In this document: positions 52,538-52,960 of the stretch, piece after piece | How the letters are laid out: each line of letters opens with the position of its first letter | How positions within the stretch are numbered: the stretch's first letter is position 1 | Source: Bacteroides sp. | Lineage (GTDB): Bacteria > Bacteroidota > Bacteroidia > Bacteroidales > Muribaculaceae | Assembly (NCBI GenBank): GCA_023666905.1 | Contig: JAMPBC010000007.1 | Coordinates: 1 to 52,960, forward strand | Direction of reading: 5' to 3' | DNA length: 52,960 nt | The notes under the pieces: generated by a model | Seen by the model: the letters and a program-made list of their open reading frames with translations, nothing else | Databases searched by the model: none | Told to the model about the DNA's origin: nothing | Program-made: the position numbers and the translations under genes

Positions 52538-52565
52538 TTATTTGCAATTGCGGTAATGCAAATAA
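52538..52565. repeat. Perfect inverted repeat with ATTTGCA cores
   Basis: TTATTTGCA (52538-52546) and TGCAAATAA (52557-52565) are perfect inverted copies around a ten-base spacer. It lacks a U tract, and its TGCAAAT core also occurs in the XRE operator region, so it may be an operator as well as a weak terminator. Confidence 0.5.
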
Positions 52566-52629
52566 AAAGCTTCTCTCCGTTTCTAATTTTAATCTATTCC
52601 CTTTATTAACCTATTAAAAGTATCAAATT

Positions 52630-52707
52630 ATGTTCTTCATTATTTTAGTTGGTATGCTCGCTAACTTTGCAGACTTTATTTTGAGAGGCGGCGATTTCAT
52701 GGATTGA
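52630..52707 (+). CDS. Possible 25-residue membrane peptide
   Basis: The frame starts MFFIILVGMLANFADFILRG, with a hydrophobic first half and a charged end (GGDFMD). It is preceded by an AT-rich stretch and followed by no clear terminator. Support is only the open frame and its composition. Confidence 0.3.
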   Translation: MFFIILVGMLANFADFILRGGDFMD

Positions 52708-52960
52708 TTATTCTTGAATCGGCTTGCTATTACACCATGCATAATCTTCCTGTTTCATAAACAACTCCGGTCAACTCATAAAACGGGCGTCTAAATTAGG
52801 CTTCTATATTAAAGTCGGCCGCAATATCCGGCACCGGCGTTAACATATAGTGTAGGGAAGGTCACGGTTTTAATCAATGTGTCCTTCTTCCATGGGGCAC
52901 GGACATAGAGCCTGTCCCATAATATATGTTAACGCTGAGGTCGCATATCTCGGTGGGATT
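52708..52960. other. Right-edge region with 13-base inverted repeat
   Basis: GCGTTAACATATA (52837-52849) and TATATGTTAACGC (52923-52935) are perfect inverted copies. On the minus strand a frame of 39 codons runs from about 52925 to a stop at 52809-52811 (tail TLYVNAGAGYCGRL) without an in-frame ATG, and another frame enters from the edge and stops at 52874-52876. The two could be one frameshifted gene end. No other signal is seen. Confidence 0.35.

Overview
The window looks like a chromosomal segment of a gut Bacteroidales bacterium, most likely family Muribaculaceae. The reasons are the TAnnTTTG type -7 promoter boxes with a TTTG/TTG element about 20 bases upstream, the near absence of Shine-Dalgarno sites, a type IX secretion (T9SS) C-terminal signal on a secreted glycosidase, and families typical of the phylum (WG repeats, DcaP-like porin, PorT-like barrel, DUF3127, DUF1599, MauE/DoxX fusion). 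The family-level placement is inference. I saw no tRNA, rRNA, CRISPR array, complete insertion sequence or replication origin.

Left part (1-8.5 kb, minus strand): an M3 oligopeptidase and a cytoplasmic TPR protein form one operon, followed by a large secreted GH85-like endo-beta-N-acetylglucosaminidase with a LamG-type domain and T9SS signal. 8.6-14.8 kb (plus): lepA, nhaA, then an AGE epimerase-folP-cdaA operon. 14.8-16.9 kb (minus): an ECF sigma factor with a four-helix membrane partner, and an OmpA-family glycine-zipper lipoprotein. 16.9-21.8 kb: a structured leader or small RNA ahead of an EamA transporter, an AlkD-like HEAT protein, a LysM/PBP1-like protein with a PorT-like barrel, and rpmH.

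22-30.9 kb (minus): a PepSY-like secreted protein; a GH29 fucosidase-cutC-transglutaminase operon; a DUF3127 protein with an SSB-like tail; a 14-repeat WG protein; and a DcaP-like porin. 31-41 kb (minus): rsfS-ftsH, aminotransferase-LolE-like permease, htpG and clpC. 41-46.6 kb (plus): gyrA, two tandem paralogous TPR lipoprotein/periplasmic proteins, and a 57-residue membrane protein. 46.7-50.7 kb (plus): DUF1599, a MauE/DoxX fusion, tpiA, a SPOR protein and folE. 50.8 kb to the end: an XRE-type repressor with a symmetric operator, then about 1.6 kb of AT-rich DNA with an 87-residue gene, a 25-codon frame and inverted repeats. This edge looks accessory.

The strongest unusual signal is a set of four minus-strand promoters matching the sigma-54 -24/-12 consensus, in front of clpC, htpG, rsfS-ftsH and the TPR-M3 peptidase operon. 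All four lead to protein quality control or peptide breakdown genes, which suggests a sigma-54-linked proteostasis regulon. The second is the EamA leader: promoter, 16-codon frame, terminator hairpin overlapping the frame's stop, and a competing long-range pairing, which is the geometry of an attenuator or a small structured RNA.
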